A stretch of DNA of 64,000 nt, from NCBI RefSeq assembly GCF_964204645.1, contig NC_134028.1, positions 9,279,001 through 9,343,000 of the forward strand, read 5' to 3'. How positions within the stretch are numbered: the stretch's first letter is position 1; each line of letters opens with the position of its first letter. Origin of the DNA: Tubulanus polymorphus (taxonomy: Eukaryota > Nemertea > Palaeonemertea > Tubulaniformes > Tubulanidae). Below, in pieces: positions 33,749 to 46,210 of the stretch. The translations under genes were made by a program, and so were the position numbers. The notes beneath the pieces were generated by a model, which was not told where the DNA came from, ran no database searches, and worked only from the letters and a program-made list of their open reading frames with translations.

Positions 33749-35248
33749 TCAACATTTTTTTCAAATTGATCAATGAAAACGTATCGACACTAGCTCCGAC
33801 GAATCGATCGTTCCCTACAACCTTAACTTTCCACCAATGAGAAACCAACACTTGGAACCCGTGTCAACGCGTGGCACCCACCCCCAAAACCAGCATATCG
33901 ATAATTCGTTTAATTAATTGCGCTCACAGGTAGTGAACAATTCGGTAGAAAAAAACGCGTGTCAATTGTTAACAAAAATATATCAAATTATCTTCCGACA
34001 TTTGAACCACTCGCCATCGACTGATTGTTTCATATTCTGTTTTTTAGGTTGGTTACGCAGGGTTCCAATCGATATTACGGGTTTGCGTATCTAATTTTTT
34101 CCCCACAGACACGACGCAGACGCGACAATCGAGTTTCAAATGCGGCTTTGAAAAAGTTTTGTATCGATTTAAAAAACATGAAAGCACCGTGCGATGGAAT
34201 GTAACATTTATAGAGAAGGTAATTTACTCGATATTCTATTACCAACATCACTAAAGCCTGCAGTGTTTGTTGGCATAAACGTTAAAAATACTACAAATAC
34301 GTTTGCGAAACAGTCGGAGCGAGGGATTTTTTTCAGATTTAATAGCTTTTCGATCTTTGAAGACCCCGAGCACTAAATTCTACTAGATATCTGCGAGTTA
34401 AGGTTTTGAAATTTTTGGTAGCATCGGAGGGGTTGCAGAATCTCATCGAGATATCGAGGTTTTCAAAACCAAGAACACAAAAACAACATTTTTAGAGATA
34501 TATACGAGACAGTCGACGCCTACCTTCCATTAACAATTTCAACTTCAACAGGCCCGTGCCGATGGCGAGAGTTCAAGGGTAGGCGAACGAAAAGATTTTC
34601 AATGTGCCCTTCAAACAGTCTATGTAAAAAAATTTGGGGAATACTTTTCGAAATTTTGATACTCATGTTTTTTACTTGTTTTTAAATGAAAAGTAATATT
34701 TTCTCAAAGGCACTTCATATGTATTTAGTATCTACCCTTTTTTCCAATAGAAAGTGCCCCTTTTGACGGTTAAATAGCGCCCTTTTCTTGAAATCGAACT
34801 GCCCCTCAAAATTCGACGAAGGCCTGGTTCGAATGGAGTTATAAGTAAGACGCTTTTTTACAACAAGAAAATCTAAAAGAAAACCCGACGAGTGCAGCTT
34901 TAAACTCAAGTTCTTTATAAGTTTTACTTTCATGTAAGACTGTGCCGCACAACCTTTTGAGCTTATATCGATTTTATGATGATGACGTATTTATCAAGTC
35001 GTCAGAGAAGCCGCTTCTATGTAACATTACGCGATCCCTGACATTTTAACCAAACCCATATTAACCACCGCTTTAAAATGTCACCGTTGAGCACATCAAA
35101 GCTGTACGGAAAAAACCTTATTTTCGTAGAAGGCATCATTTCTCCCCCAATCTCCCCCCTCACAACGATGCGTTAGAAGTTATTGTATAACGCTTCAGTA
35201 GTCTTGTTGATACGTATACGATCAATAAAAAATAGTGTTAATTACAAA
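33749..35248. other. Non-coding stretch with one dispersed repeat
   Basis: No gene is recognised. Repeat family 2 occupies 34,690-34,812. Confidence 0.5.
34690..34812. repeat. Dispersed repeat family 2, copy 2
   Basis: Matches 18,385-18,525 through CCAATAGAAAGTGCCCCTTT and TTTTCTTGAAATCGAACTGC. It also matches the reverse copy at 43,612, which ends in the same GAACTGCCCCTCAAAA. Confidence 0.6.
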
Positions 35249-35320
35249 GGGCTCGTCCGGGAGTCGAACCCGGGACCTCTCGCACCCTAAGCGAGAATCA
35301 TACCACTAGACCAACGAGCC
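35249..35320 (-). tRNA. tRNA-Pro (AGG)
   Basis: Complete 72-nt cloverleaf with anticodon loop TTAGGGT and intact T-stem CCGGG/CCCGG. A T6 stop lies downstream on the minus strand. First of three minus-strand AGG copies within 1.1 kb. Confidence 0.96.
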
Positions 35321-35626
35321 GCTACTTGTAGACCGACGATATGCAAATAAGGAAATTTGAATTTTGCTCAAGAGGGGCATTTTGTTCATGTATGAATTTG
35401 AAACTTATAGACGTTACGTATAATGCAGTCATACAATTTTCCGTTGGTATTTTGAATTGAACTCATTAAAACAATAGAGTAGGATTCAAGTTCCTAACAT
35501 GTCTTCATCTTCAATCTTATTACATTCGTTTAGACTTATTGAGATACATGAGCGCTACTAAAGAAAAGTACGTACGCATTGAGTTAAATTCTATGAAGAA
35601 CCAAGATAAGAGAAAAACGTACCGTT

Positions 35627-35698
35627 GGGCTCGTCCGGGAGTCGAACTCGGGACCTCTCGCACCCTAAGCGAGAATCATACCACTAGACCAACGAGCC
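35627..35698 (-). tRNA. tRNA-Pro (AGG), T-stem mismatch
   Basis: As the neighbouring copies, but the T-stem is CCGAG against CCCGG, an A-C mismatch at position 52. The fragment at 33,707 carries the same change. A TTTTT stop is present. It may be weakly functional or a young pseudogene. Confidence 0.88.
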
Positions 35699-35834
35699 GA
35701 TATGCGACATTGGGAATTTCCTCAGAACGTGCACTATGTGCATTCATGAATTGGAAACTGTATCCATTCGTACAATGTTCTGTTCATATTTGAATTAGAT
35801 ACATTGTACAATAGATTCAAGTTCCTATCAGGTC

Positions 35835-36027
35835 CATCCTCGCTTACCAGGGTTGATTTTCTCCCGCTTAAGTTCACGCCAACATAAACCCTGGCCGCAG
35901 GCCCTTCATTGTAACCTGTTCACCCAATCTTGGGCAATGCAATAGACCAATGAAGGGTTGCGGCCAAGGTTAATTGTGTTGGCGTGAGCTTCGGCTGGCG
36001 GCTATCAAACCCTGGCAAGCGAGGATG
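35835..36027. mobile_element. 193-bp miniature inverted-repeat element
   Basis: The left end CATCCTCGCTTACCAGGGTT and the right end (reverse complement CATCCTCGCTTGCCAGGGTT) pair. Pairing continues for about 75 bp with mismatches, including TTCACGCCAACA and CCTTCATTG. There is no coding interior. Imperfect arms suggest an older insertion, and no clear target duplication was found. Confidence 0.8.
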
Positions 36028-36299
36028 AACAGATCTTCAAAAAGTGCATTCGTGTAGACGGAGAGCCATGTCTTCAATACTCAATGAACATGCTTAATTC
36101 TAATTCTAGCAATAAAACGTCCCCACGAAGACAACTAGACACAAAACTTATGAACCGTTTATGAAAAGTGCGTATTGAGTTCAGTTCTTTGCAAGTTCAT
36201 AAGCAAAATCTAGTAAAAAGTTTTCTATGATGTTTATATATAATGTTTATATCATATTTTCTATGTGCGGACAGGTTACCTATAAAAAAAACTCACGAA

Positions 36300-36371
36300 G
36301 GGCTCGTCCGGGAGTCGAACCCGGGACCTCTCGCACCCTAAGCGAGAATCATACCACTAGACCAACGAGCC
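36300..36371 (-). tRNA. tRNA-Pro (AGG)
   Basis: Complete 72-nt copy, identical in its stems to the gene at 35,249 (T-stem intact). A T7 run lies just downstream on the minus strand. It closes the proline tRNA cluster. Confidence 0.96.
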
Positions 36372-38054
36372 GGATGAGTACAACCCAATTCGTTCAAACT
36401 AAATAACATCTTGCACTTGGTAGGCTATGAATTCAAGATAACCTACTTTTGGCGGAACGTAATGCAAACTTATCAACATGGGTTAGAATTATTCTTTCGG
36501 TTTGGTAAGTTTTTTTATTTGAGGCGCCAGAACATGACATGATATGTTTGTTTTTTTCGGGCTGAAATTGAAAGCTGATGAAAAAGTATACGTTTTTCCT
36601 TGTTTAGAGCGATCTGGGACCAGTTCCACAGGTTGTTTGTTGGTAAAGTTTGACTATAGATTTTTATATTAGTTTATTTCCAATATTTCAACTTAACCAG
36701 TCATCTTAACATAAGCATTGTCCCTCTTATCTCTTTGATTGATTGATTAGTTTTTATGACTTAATTGGATGATGGGTTCCTAACAAACCAACCACGCCTG
36801 CCGAAACATGATTTTGAAATCGGAAATCGCATTACAGAAATATTGTGTGATATGTGTATTGTGATATTGTGTAGATCATGATCAAGTTTTAACCGCTTTT
36901 TTGTTAAGATCAAGTTTTCACTGTCGAACTCTGTTTATGTATATCCATGACCAAGTTCAACAGCTGTGAGTTAGGTTCGACTATTGAGTTGAAATAAGTT
37001 CATTTTCAACTAGCAAAATTCACAACCAGTGTAACAGGATCCTGGGAGTTTTAGCACCCTCATTCGCATCTTAGTGGTCAGTCATGCATCATCTTCACCA
37101 ATAACCATCGCTCTGACTCAAAACAAAAAAAAAATAACAGGAAGTTACTGATTCAGCTCTGTTAGTGTATATATATAAACTTGGACATCAAATTTCGATA
37201 TTTCAGATTTTTTTGCACACGGGCCGATTTCGACGGTTATGGTCAAGCAAATGAATGTATATGAATAGTGTAAGTCCGAAGCTCTTTACCTGCGCTATCT
37301 AACGGGGTTCCGAGATTGCGGGGTTCCCCACGTGACGGTGGGGAGTTTCAGAATCTAACTATTTTCTTTCGGTAGTTCATCTTTTCAGTTCTCACTGCTG
37401 TTGTTTATATCGTCAGGAGACGGTGGCTTTATTATTTTTTTACGCCTGCCACCGTCGTCTTCAATTTTTACCTCTTGACAAAAAGCCGTTGTTTTCGTTG
37501 CCGTTTAAATCTGATACCAGCTAAACACAAGAGGGACACGCCATTAACGCTACTTTGATCAACCGTTTCTGATGCGGGGATAATTTCAGCACTGATGGGT
37601 ATTGTAGATGTACCCGATCTGAGAAGCTGGGATTTAATGCGTTCTTTGTGTACCAGCAAAACGATCGATTCGCAGCATTGTGTTCCCTATCTATCACCTG
37701 CCCTTTGAAGGCCAAGGTCAAAACTATAACAGAGCATATGATAATCACGGCTAAAGTTAAAGTTTATAAGGAAAAGAGAAGGGACCTCTCATGGATGGGT
37801 ATATAAACCAGCCCTGGGATAGGAACCATGCAATCTGTATATACGTGTGTTTATTCTTGAGGGTCGGTTTAGCACATTAACAATAATATCATAATGTTAG
37901 AAGCCTGTGTACATAATGGTGTTACTATTTACAATAATCAAAACATGAATAATAATCAAAAACCATTAATTTGGCTTTGGCTGGGCGGAACCCGTTAATC
38001 GATGTTCTACTCAGGACCAACACCGACGAGTAGCTTGTTGCTAAATCGCAAAAA
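36372..38054. other. Gene-free stretch
   Basis: No gene is recognised. Small inverted pairs occur, for example GACGGTGGC near 37,413 with GCCACCGTC near 37,447. ATGATTTTGAAATCGGAAAT near 36,808 recurs near 62,824. Confidence 0.5.
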
Positions 38055-38110
38055 TTCAAATTCAAATTCAAAATCTTTATTCAGCATAAACAAGTGCACT
38101 GTTTGTGACT
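38055..38110 (-). repeat. LINE-like 3' tail
   Basis: On the minus strand the sequence reads AATAAAGATTTTGAATTTG with further TTTGAA repeats, the kind of short tandem tail that ends CR1/L2-type LINEs. Upstream (to the right) no clear reverse transcriptase is seen, so only the end is called. Confidence 0.35.
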
Positions 38111-39430
38111 GACATACATACAAATATACATGTTACAACATTGTGCGCAATATAATATTCTTCATCTGATGAACAAGAACTGATAGAAGCAAAATAGATA
38201 CAATATGATAGACAATGTGTGGTTTGAAAATATAACAAAAATACTGTTCAGATATGTTTGGGCATTCTAAAAAAGACGCCTACTATACCAGTTTTGTTCT
38301 GTAGGTATCCCAGCGACAGTGTCCATCATACGACATTAATGGTTCTGATGGAATAGTTGTCCTGAACCTTGAGTAGGGAATGGTTGTACCAATCCGTATG
38401 TAAAGAAGAGATCTTAATAAATACCTAGTACGTATTTCTCCATATTTAGGCAAAGTGCCCAATTAAATATTTGATAATATTCATAACAAACAATGATGCA
38501 AAACTGCAGTGTCAGTGTTGAGATTGATGACATATGGCAGCTTCTGCTCTCGAGCAGATTATTTCCCTTGATATAAACTGACTTCAAACACAACAATACC
38601 ATGTTGACGACAGACTTTGTTTTCAAAATTCGATTGTCGATGAGGCGCAACTCTTGTATGACAAAAGGCAGCGATAATGGATATGAGGTGTACTAGGATT
38701 GATTTTTATAATGTTATATTGTTGTTTCTGGGCTCGTTTGATACAATCATCTAATTGTCTCCATACAATGACATATAAATGCGTATATATCTTATAGGGT
38801 TTCGGCGAACTGCCCTTCCTGGTAATGGATAACACGTTGTGTTTTTTTTCTTCTGGTTTCTATAGCTTGTTTTTGTGACATCGCATTTTGTCGGGCTTCG
38901 CAAAAAGGAACGGTTCCCGATCTATTTACCGGCCATCATCGCGTTTTGTGCACACGCACCTTAGTTTTGAGAACCATGATTCAATGAAGTAGCAATCAGA
39001 CACCAGAGTTGTCGATCCATTGGTTCGAATATGGGAAAGACACGACGGCCCTGAATACACAGGAGGGGGTATTTTGGTTGAACACAATTTTGAGTCACAG
39101 TCAACACAAATGAAAAAAAAAATACTTGCTCAGATAAACAGGAATAAGATTGCACAGAAGTCATTAGCAATAAAAAAAAACGATTCAGTACATTTCCATC
39201 GTTTAATGATCGGCCAAACATACAATTAGATAAAAAGGACCGTTCGTTGGTCCGTAAAGAGAAATAATCATCATGAATGTATGTATAATCAATTGAAACC
39301 AACTGTCAGTCGGTTTTTCGTCAAGTTGGATGAGTTAGTAAGAATATTCTACAAATAGCGTAGGTAACTTTTCATTCCGGGAAAACTTGTGATAAAAACC
39401 ACCGTTTACGGCTCAGTAAACGACGAATTT
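38111..39430. other. Gene-free stretch
   Basis: The longest frame (113 codons, minus, 38,961-39,302) has no recognisable motif. The left part may be the 3' UTR of the LINE that ends at 38,055. Confidence 0.4.
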
Positions 39431-39439
39431 GATGTTATT

Positions 39440-39550
39440 TCCGAGGAAACTAATACAACTCGGGGAATTGAATGAAAGAAATTTATGTACATTTTTGGGA
39501 AATAGAACTCGAGTGCTATTGACTGGAAAACATATGAACGTTCAAGTTAT
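39440..39550. repeat. Direct repeat, copy 1
   Basis: TGTACATTTTTGGGAAATAG, AGTGCTATTGACTGGAAAAC and ATATGAACGTTCAAGTTATC recur almost unchanged at 41,117-41,235 in the same direction, 1.7 kb away. Confidence 0.75.
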
Positions 39551-40843
39551 CGACGAGTTTCTCGAGTGGAATTGATATATTTTGAATCGGTAGTAACTAG
39601 AGTCATTGTCAAGAGTTCTACTGTTTGTGGTCAAGCTATTAGAATTGACCGATCGTAAACAAACGTTTCTGTCAATTGAAACGTCTACCGGTTGCAATAC
39701 GCTCGATTTAACAATTATCTCTACACCGCTAAATCCGTCGAATCTAAAGTATTTTTTATTGTGACGGTGTAAATAAACCAGTTGTTGAGAAATTTCACGC
39801 ACTTTTTAAGCGGTTATTTGAACGACTGGTGAAGCCTTTACGATTGTCGCCGGGTTTCAATGGACATTATTAACGATAGGTCTGCTCCAGAGAAAACAAC
39901 ACAAGGACTAGTCATCGGTGAGGGTAAGCCCTAAGGGGACCCGACTGTAACCGAAAATCCTTCCAACAGATTTCTATTATTAAGTCTATTAAACGCTTGT
40001 CACAACAGGGGGAAGGCAGGGGTAAAACGGAGGTCAAATGGCGGATTTAAAAATTTTCCAATGCCAACTCAAAACAGTAAAGTATCGCAAAGAACCAGGA
40101 CCATACGCTCCGAGCCGTGTACAATTCAAATGTATTTGAATTCCCGGGAGGCCTACGTAAGCCGCTAGTGTTCGCTTCTTATCCTCTCAGACTCCCAGCC
40201 CATTCAATGAAAGGATTACAAGCACGCCGACTAAATACTTTTACAATAATGGCTTCTCTCACAAGACACCTATCGCACTCTGATTACAAGACAACATCGG
40301 GGGGGGGGGGGGATTTCCATTGTTCGGTCAATTTACAGTTTGTAGAAGATTTTAACCGGCATTGTGTTTAATGTCCGTTCGGCGAAAAACACATGTTTTT
40401 AATAAGCGTCAGATTCTTACACGAAATATCGGTGTATAATCCTCAGTGGGCGTTGGCGGGATTTTAGAAGTTTCACTTTTACTCTTTTTTACTCTTTTGA
40501 TCTCTAAAAGTTTCAGCTGCCCAATTTCTTGTGTGATTTTCATATTCGTCATTCGACTTAATTCGAGAGAGTGAATAAATATAGATTCTCATAGATTCTC
40601 ATCCATACCATTTCATAATGGAGTGTACTTTTTTTCGAAAGTTTAAGAAGTCGGTACATACCGCAACAACTAGTAAATTTCCCAAACTTAAAAACATTTT
40701 ATGAATCTTTTTACATCACAAGACCCAAACATCGTAAGGAAGCTGGCAGTATTTATAAAAAAGGCACATCAACTAGCCAACGCTGTGCACACACGTCTTA
40801 ATTGCGTGTATAATGATATGTACGAACTTTATAGAAGGAAAAA
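39551..40843. other. Gene-free stretch
   Basis: No gene is seen. A run of 14 G lies at 40,299-40,312. Confidence 0.5.
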
Positions 40844-40976
40844 TTGTTAACTGTATATTGTAAATGTAACTGGAGTTACTGCATTTGTATAACTGTAAAC
40901 TGTTTATTTTTTTGTATCCTGTGCTCGAAAAATTGTATAATTTCTGGAGCAATACATCTGAATCTGAATCTGAGTA
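40844..40976 (+). repeat. LINE-like 3' end with TCTGAA tail
   Basis: A T-rich non-coding stretch ends in ACATCTGAATCTGAATCTGA, the short tandem tail typical of CR1/L2 LINE 3' ends. There is no coding remnant upstream. Confidence 0.45.
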
Positions 40977-41116
40977 AGATATCCAACCCCCACAGTCTCA
41001 AACGCGCGTCTTGGCAATCCACCCATTCCACCATAGTCTTGCTGGAGCTCCACATTTGTGGAGGATAATTTTTCACTACATTATCCCTGAGAGGTGGAAG
41101 AGAGCAGCTATTCGAA

Positions 41117-41235
41117 AATTCCGGGAAAACAAATGCAACTCAGGGAATTGAATGAAAATAAGTTAATGTACATTTTTGGGTAAAGAACCTGAGTGCTCTT
41201 GAGTGGAAAACATATGGACAGTCAAGTTTTCGACA
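41117..41235. repeat. Direct repeat, copy 2
   Basis: Matches 39,440-39,550: GGGAATTGAATGAAA, TGTACATTTTTGGGTAAAG, AGTGCTCTTGAGTGGAAAAC, ATATGGACAGTCAAGTTTTC. Confidence 0.75.
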
Positions 41236-42290
41236 TAAGACAGAATTTGTATTCAAAGCCAATCACTTTACAAAAGTCTGATCTCCAAGAAGCGACAACA
41301 AACGACAAAAAGCGGAACTGCTCTATGTCCGATCAGTGATAAAACTATAGCCACTGAAAGTTACTGCTGAAACGATGGCTTCTGTGGCTGGATCCGTTGC
41401 TGAAACGATGAGATCTAGATAATTCCTGCGCACGTTGGATTAAAGGATTATCTAGTGACAGATGTTTCGTTTACGTTGAGAGAAGACGTCTTAGGGCGAT
41501 ATCTTAGAATTTGCATATTTCTCAACAACGAAAACGTCTAAAAGGAAATGTGGATCCAGACTTCCACAGAACTTCCGATGTGTATCAAAACGCATTTCAA
41601 AAGTTTATGGTTAGAATCTGTCCAGCCGTTTTATGAGTTGATTTGTGAAGGTTGAACCCTAAACCGTGGAACTATTTGAAGTCACAAGACATCGGACCAG
41701 GCCCTAGCCTAATGTTGGCACGCGTCAAATTATTGCATTTGAATTGCAACTGGTTCTAGAAGTGACTCACTTCGTTTTGTTTAAGCATTGTTTAGCATCG
41801 AGTGAGTGGTGTACATGTGAACGCGCTCTCTTATTAGTCACGGACCAAATTTGACTCAGTTATGATCCGGACCAATCTGGCCCCGGCCAAATTGCAATCT
41901 TCAATCTGCAAACGACGTTGCTTTACAACCTATTGTTTCTACGCTGCATTTTACAACAACGTTCTCGGTTACGTTACGTTACGTTGCCGCTCTAGTCTTC
42001 GCTGTAAGCTGTGCAACGAAGCGTAAACGCTTACGCGCGGTGGGATTGTTACCGATACCGATAAGAAAACTTTCGAACAATAATTTGCATTATGATCTAA
42101 CGTTACAAATCGATATCTAATTACTCTGTATTGAATTGATAGGGGATATTTTACCGAGTGAACGGATTAAGGGTTTAGTTCCCCAGGTAGAAAGTCAGTA
42201 AAAGATTGTATTTGCCGAACAATCTGTCGGCAAATACGGCGTACAAGATGCGCGCAAGATTTAATTAACTGCCGAATAATGGGGTGCCCG
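41236..42290. other. Gene-free stretch
   Basis: Only a short GTTAC tandem (near 41,970) is noticed. Confidence 0.5.
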
Positions 42291-42297
42291 CAAAACC

Positions 42298-43160
42298 AGC
42301 TATACCGCCAGATGGCGTGACGAGCAGTAGGTCGCCCGGTGTCAAATTTAGTTCATTTTCAATGAACTCTGAACTGGACTCCCGAATCAATATATCATCA
42401 CAGCACCAACCAAATATACAATACTTTCATTCTTCTACTCGGAGATCGGTGTAGGTATATGAATAATCGATTTATCGAGGAGAAAAGTTCATTCGGATTT
42501 GATTGAAATGTAGAAGAAATTGAAATAGAAATCGGCCAATTATCCACTAGAGCAACCTGGTGGACCCTCGCCTGCCATACGTGGAATCCTCGATTGCCAC
42601 AGTAGCACTGCGGACCCATTGTTCAAGGAAGTGGCTATGATAGAACCAGATCCACGATCCGACGAAAACGACTTGGCCTGTGGGTCAAAATGACCCGGAC
42701 TAGGCCCGAGAGTTCTAACGTTGATAAACCAAAACACCAGCTATCCCACCAGATGGCGCAACGAACACTCATTCTTACACTTATGGTTTTTAAACGGCTT
42801 ATTATATTTCTATCTTTTTTATGAAATTGTAAACAAGATCCATATACCATGACAATGGAAGGAGAGTAAATAAACTTATCTTATTTCATCTCATCTAACA
42901 TTATCAGAAATTTGAACTGAAATTTTTGGACTCCAGAATCCTTATATTATCGCATGACTTTCTGAATATATATCAATTCATTCTTCTACTCAGATATCCG
43001 TATAATCTTCATTGATAATTGATTTATTTAAGAAATAGTTCATTCAGTTTTAATTGAAATGTAGATGAAATCGAACGCGGAAGACCGATTAACTACTAGC
43101 GAACCTGGTGGACCCTCACCTGCCATATGTCGAATCCTCAATTGCCACAGGTAGTGTTGC
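42298..43160. repeat. Diverged tandem duplication
   Basis: CCAGATGGCG (about 42,309 and 42,751), CATTCTTCTACTC (about 42,428 and 42,979), TTGAAATGTAGA and ACCTGGTGGACCCTC (about 42,557 and 43,104) recur in the same order. The second unit has extra spacing. It is non-coding. Confidence 0.75.
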
Positions 43161-45400
43161 GGGTACAATTCAGCTAAAATTTAGCACGGGTCCAATTTAA
43201 CACACATATCGACATAGGTTTAATCTGGCTCGGGTTAAACGTGGACGTCGTTGAACACGCTCGTATTAGAGGGCGTATGGGCAAAAACGCGGTAAAAACC
43301 AGAAATTACATCTCTATTGAAATTCCCATCGGTAGATAGAAATACCGAATGAAACGGAGAAAATCGATGACCTTCTCAGACGAGAAATAAACCTTTGTAC
43401 ATTCGACGACTGACCCGATAATCAAAAATATCGAACCCGAGAAAATATGAAATATCAATACGCCATTAACTACTAAATAATGAAATGTGGTTCCCGTCTG
43501 AATTCAGTCGATGCCTTTCATCTATAACGACGGGTGAATTCATCAGAATTTCACAGGTCGCATTTGCCAACCGAATCTGAAAACGGATATAACGTTTTGG
43601 TCCAGAACGTTTTGGGCTTTTTTGAGGGGCAGTTCTATTTCAAGAAAAGGAACACCTTTACGCCATGAAAAGGGGCTCTAATCGAACATTTGGCAATGAA
43701 TTACTTTTCATTTCCAAAAAAATCATGAAAATTGTGTTGGTAAATTTGTGAAGGAGGGCAGATCTTAGGAAGAACCTGAATAGATCATTTGAAAATGGAT
43801 TACTTTTTCTTAAAAAAAGAAAAAAAAACCTGAAAATTGTATTGACAAACTTCGAGAAATCTTGACCCGAATTTTTCTACACTCACTTTTTGAAGGAAAC
43901 TTTAAGGGGGTTCGTTCGCAACCCCCTTTCGGCACGGACCTGCAAAAGATATATACGTACAAGACGGTCTACCCTCAGAATAGATTGAAATTGAATTAAG
44001 ACTTGAGTGATTGGCAACGTAATGGCATTTTTTAAAGCGTTTTCAATCGCAAATACGTCGAGAAGTAATCATTGTTAGCGCAACGAGACAATGCATCCAT
44101 TGTTCTGACACGTTATTAACGTAAGCGTACACGCGGTATTTTTAAAGTTGAACGCGTATAGCGAGCGACACACGAACGCAGAATGTATAAAATCACGACG
44201 CCAGATTCGCGCTATTTTGATTATAGCGCAATTAAAACGCGTGAAAAAACCCCTCTCGGGATCTACTCCGATCAATCTCGATAACTCGATCTAATTAATA
44301 ACGACAATTAAACCCTCCAGGGGGAAGCACTGACACCCGCTGTGCCGGATTAAAGCGGATTAATACATCTTTGTTCTAGGAACGATTTTTGGCCATTTGT
44401 TATTTCCTCGATTGCCGTGTACGGACAAATGAAGACGGCGCCATCGCAGCGCTGCTGAATTCGACTTAGCCCCGGGTGAATACCTCCGGCGTAACTGGAA
44501 CGGCTAGGCGGCGCTGCACATTCAACCGCAGGGATTATCGGCCCGGGTTTTATTGTCTCAAGGCGACTGTAAAAAGATGAGTTCGGCCTTACCGGGCTGT
44601 TGGTATCGATCGAACCCGCGGGAGTTTCCGCCAGCTCCGCAGGCTAACCTTAGAACACTGACTTACCAAAAGATATTCTGTCAGGTTCAGTGAATTATGC
44701 GAGATCTGAAAATAATAGGTATCACCTTCGCGTCGTAATGAAATTCTCCAGTCAACACAAAATTGTTGGAGGACCTTCAACTTTTCAACCGATGCGCGTT
44801 GAGTTGGTGAAATGATTAATAAATCGATGCTTATTCTTGTAACAATAACAATAAGGGGCAGAAAGAAAATCGATTAGACTTTTAGCGCTTAAGTTCTGAA
44901 AAGGATTTGAGACATGTTTCAATCCAGCTCTTCCACAAAACTATGCACAGAATATTGAATGCGATTGGATTGGAAGTTACGTCCGTGGCCAGGTTTTGAT
45001 TCGCGCATTCGCAAAAGTCAAGAAACGGATGCAGATCCAAGGGTACTCAAGGATGTCCAAATTTTTGCCGATCAAACAATTTTAAAAGACCCTTTGTATG
45101 TGAAATGCTCAGAACGCACGAAGCACCTTGCATCTACCTTAACGAAATTGTTCTCGCGGGTCGACCCAAACTTCTATGGATCGCTAGTCATTTTACTGCT
45201 AGCGGTCGTGTTTGTACCACATCGTTTTCTGTACATATAGCCGTTCCCTTTTCCGAAAGCTTGTTTCGCCACTTTTGTCAAACACTGAGTTGGGAGAGGT
45301 TTCTCTCGCGCCAAACTGATTCAATCAAAAAGTCTACATTGCAAATAGTTCAAGCAATCACCGTTAGGATATTAGTAAACTGCTAGTTCACGTTGTTCCT
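43161..45400. other. Gene-free stretch with one dispersed repeat
   Basis: Repeat family 2 lies at 43,612-43,725 in reverse. Frames of about 93 codons at 44,959-45,386 overlap each other in two frames and show no motif. Confidence 0.5.
43612..43725. repeat. Dispersed repeat family 2, copy 3 (reverse)
   Basis: TTTTGAGGGGCAGTTCTATT and TCAAGAAAAGGAACACC are the reverse complement of the ends of the copies at 18,385 and 34,690. Confidence 0.6.
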
Positions 45401-45467
45401 ATTGACGGGAGGCTGATTCACTACGTCAACAGCCAGCATGCGCTGCCGTGAATGAACGTAATCGCCG

Positions 45468-45489
45468 ATTGGCGGATCGATTAACCAAT
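45468..45489. promoter_or_regulatory. Paired CCAAT boxes upstream of the second sulfotransferase
   Basis: ATTGG (inverted CCAAT) at 45468-45472 and CCAAT at 45485-45489 lie in a CpG-rich segment about 220-240 bp before the start codon, a plausible proximal promoter. No TATA box is clear. Confidence 0.35.
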
Positions 45490-45691
45490 AGAGGCGCGGA
45501 GTCGGGCGCCATGTGATCGCGAGCAGACGCGCGCGTAGTGCGTAAATTTCCCACAAGAAACACGCCGAGCATTTAAACTGTCAGACGAACTGCGATAGTT
45601 TCTCCGAGACCAGGAGCCGCAAAATGCTGCCATTGGACGCTGGGGAATTCGTCCCGTCGGATTAAAATTTGTCTGCGAGTATTAATTGTGA

Positions 45692-46210
<519 letters not shown>

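Noticed and set aside
40299-40312. Run of 14 G
   Set aside because: Simple homopolymer, prone to sequencing error; no G4 arrangement beyond the run.
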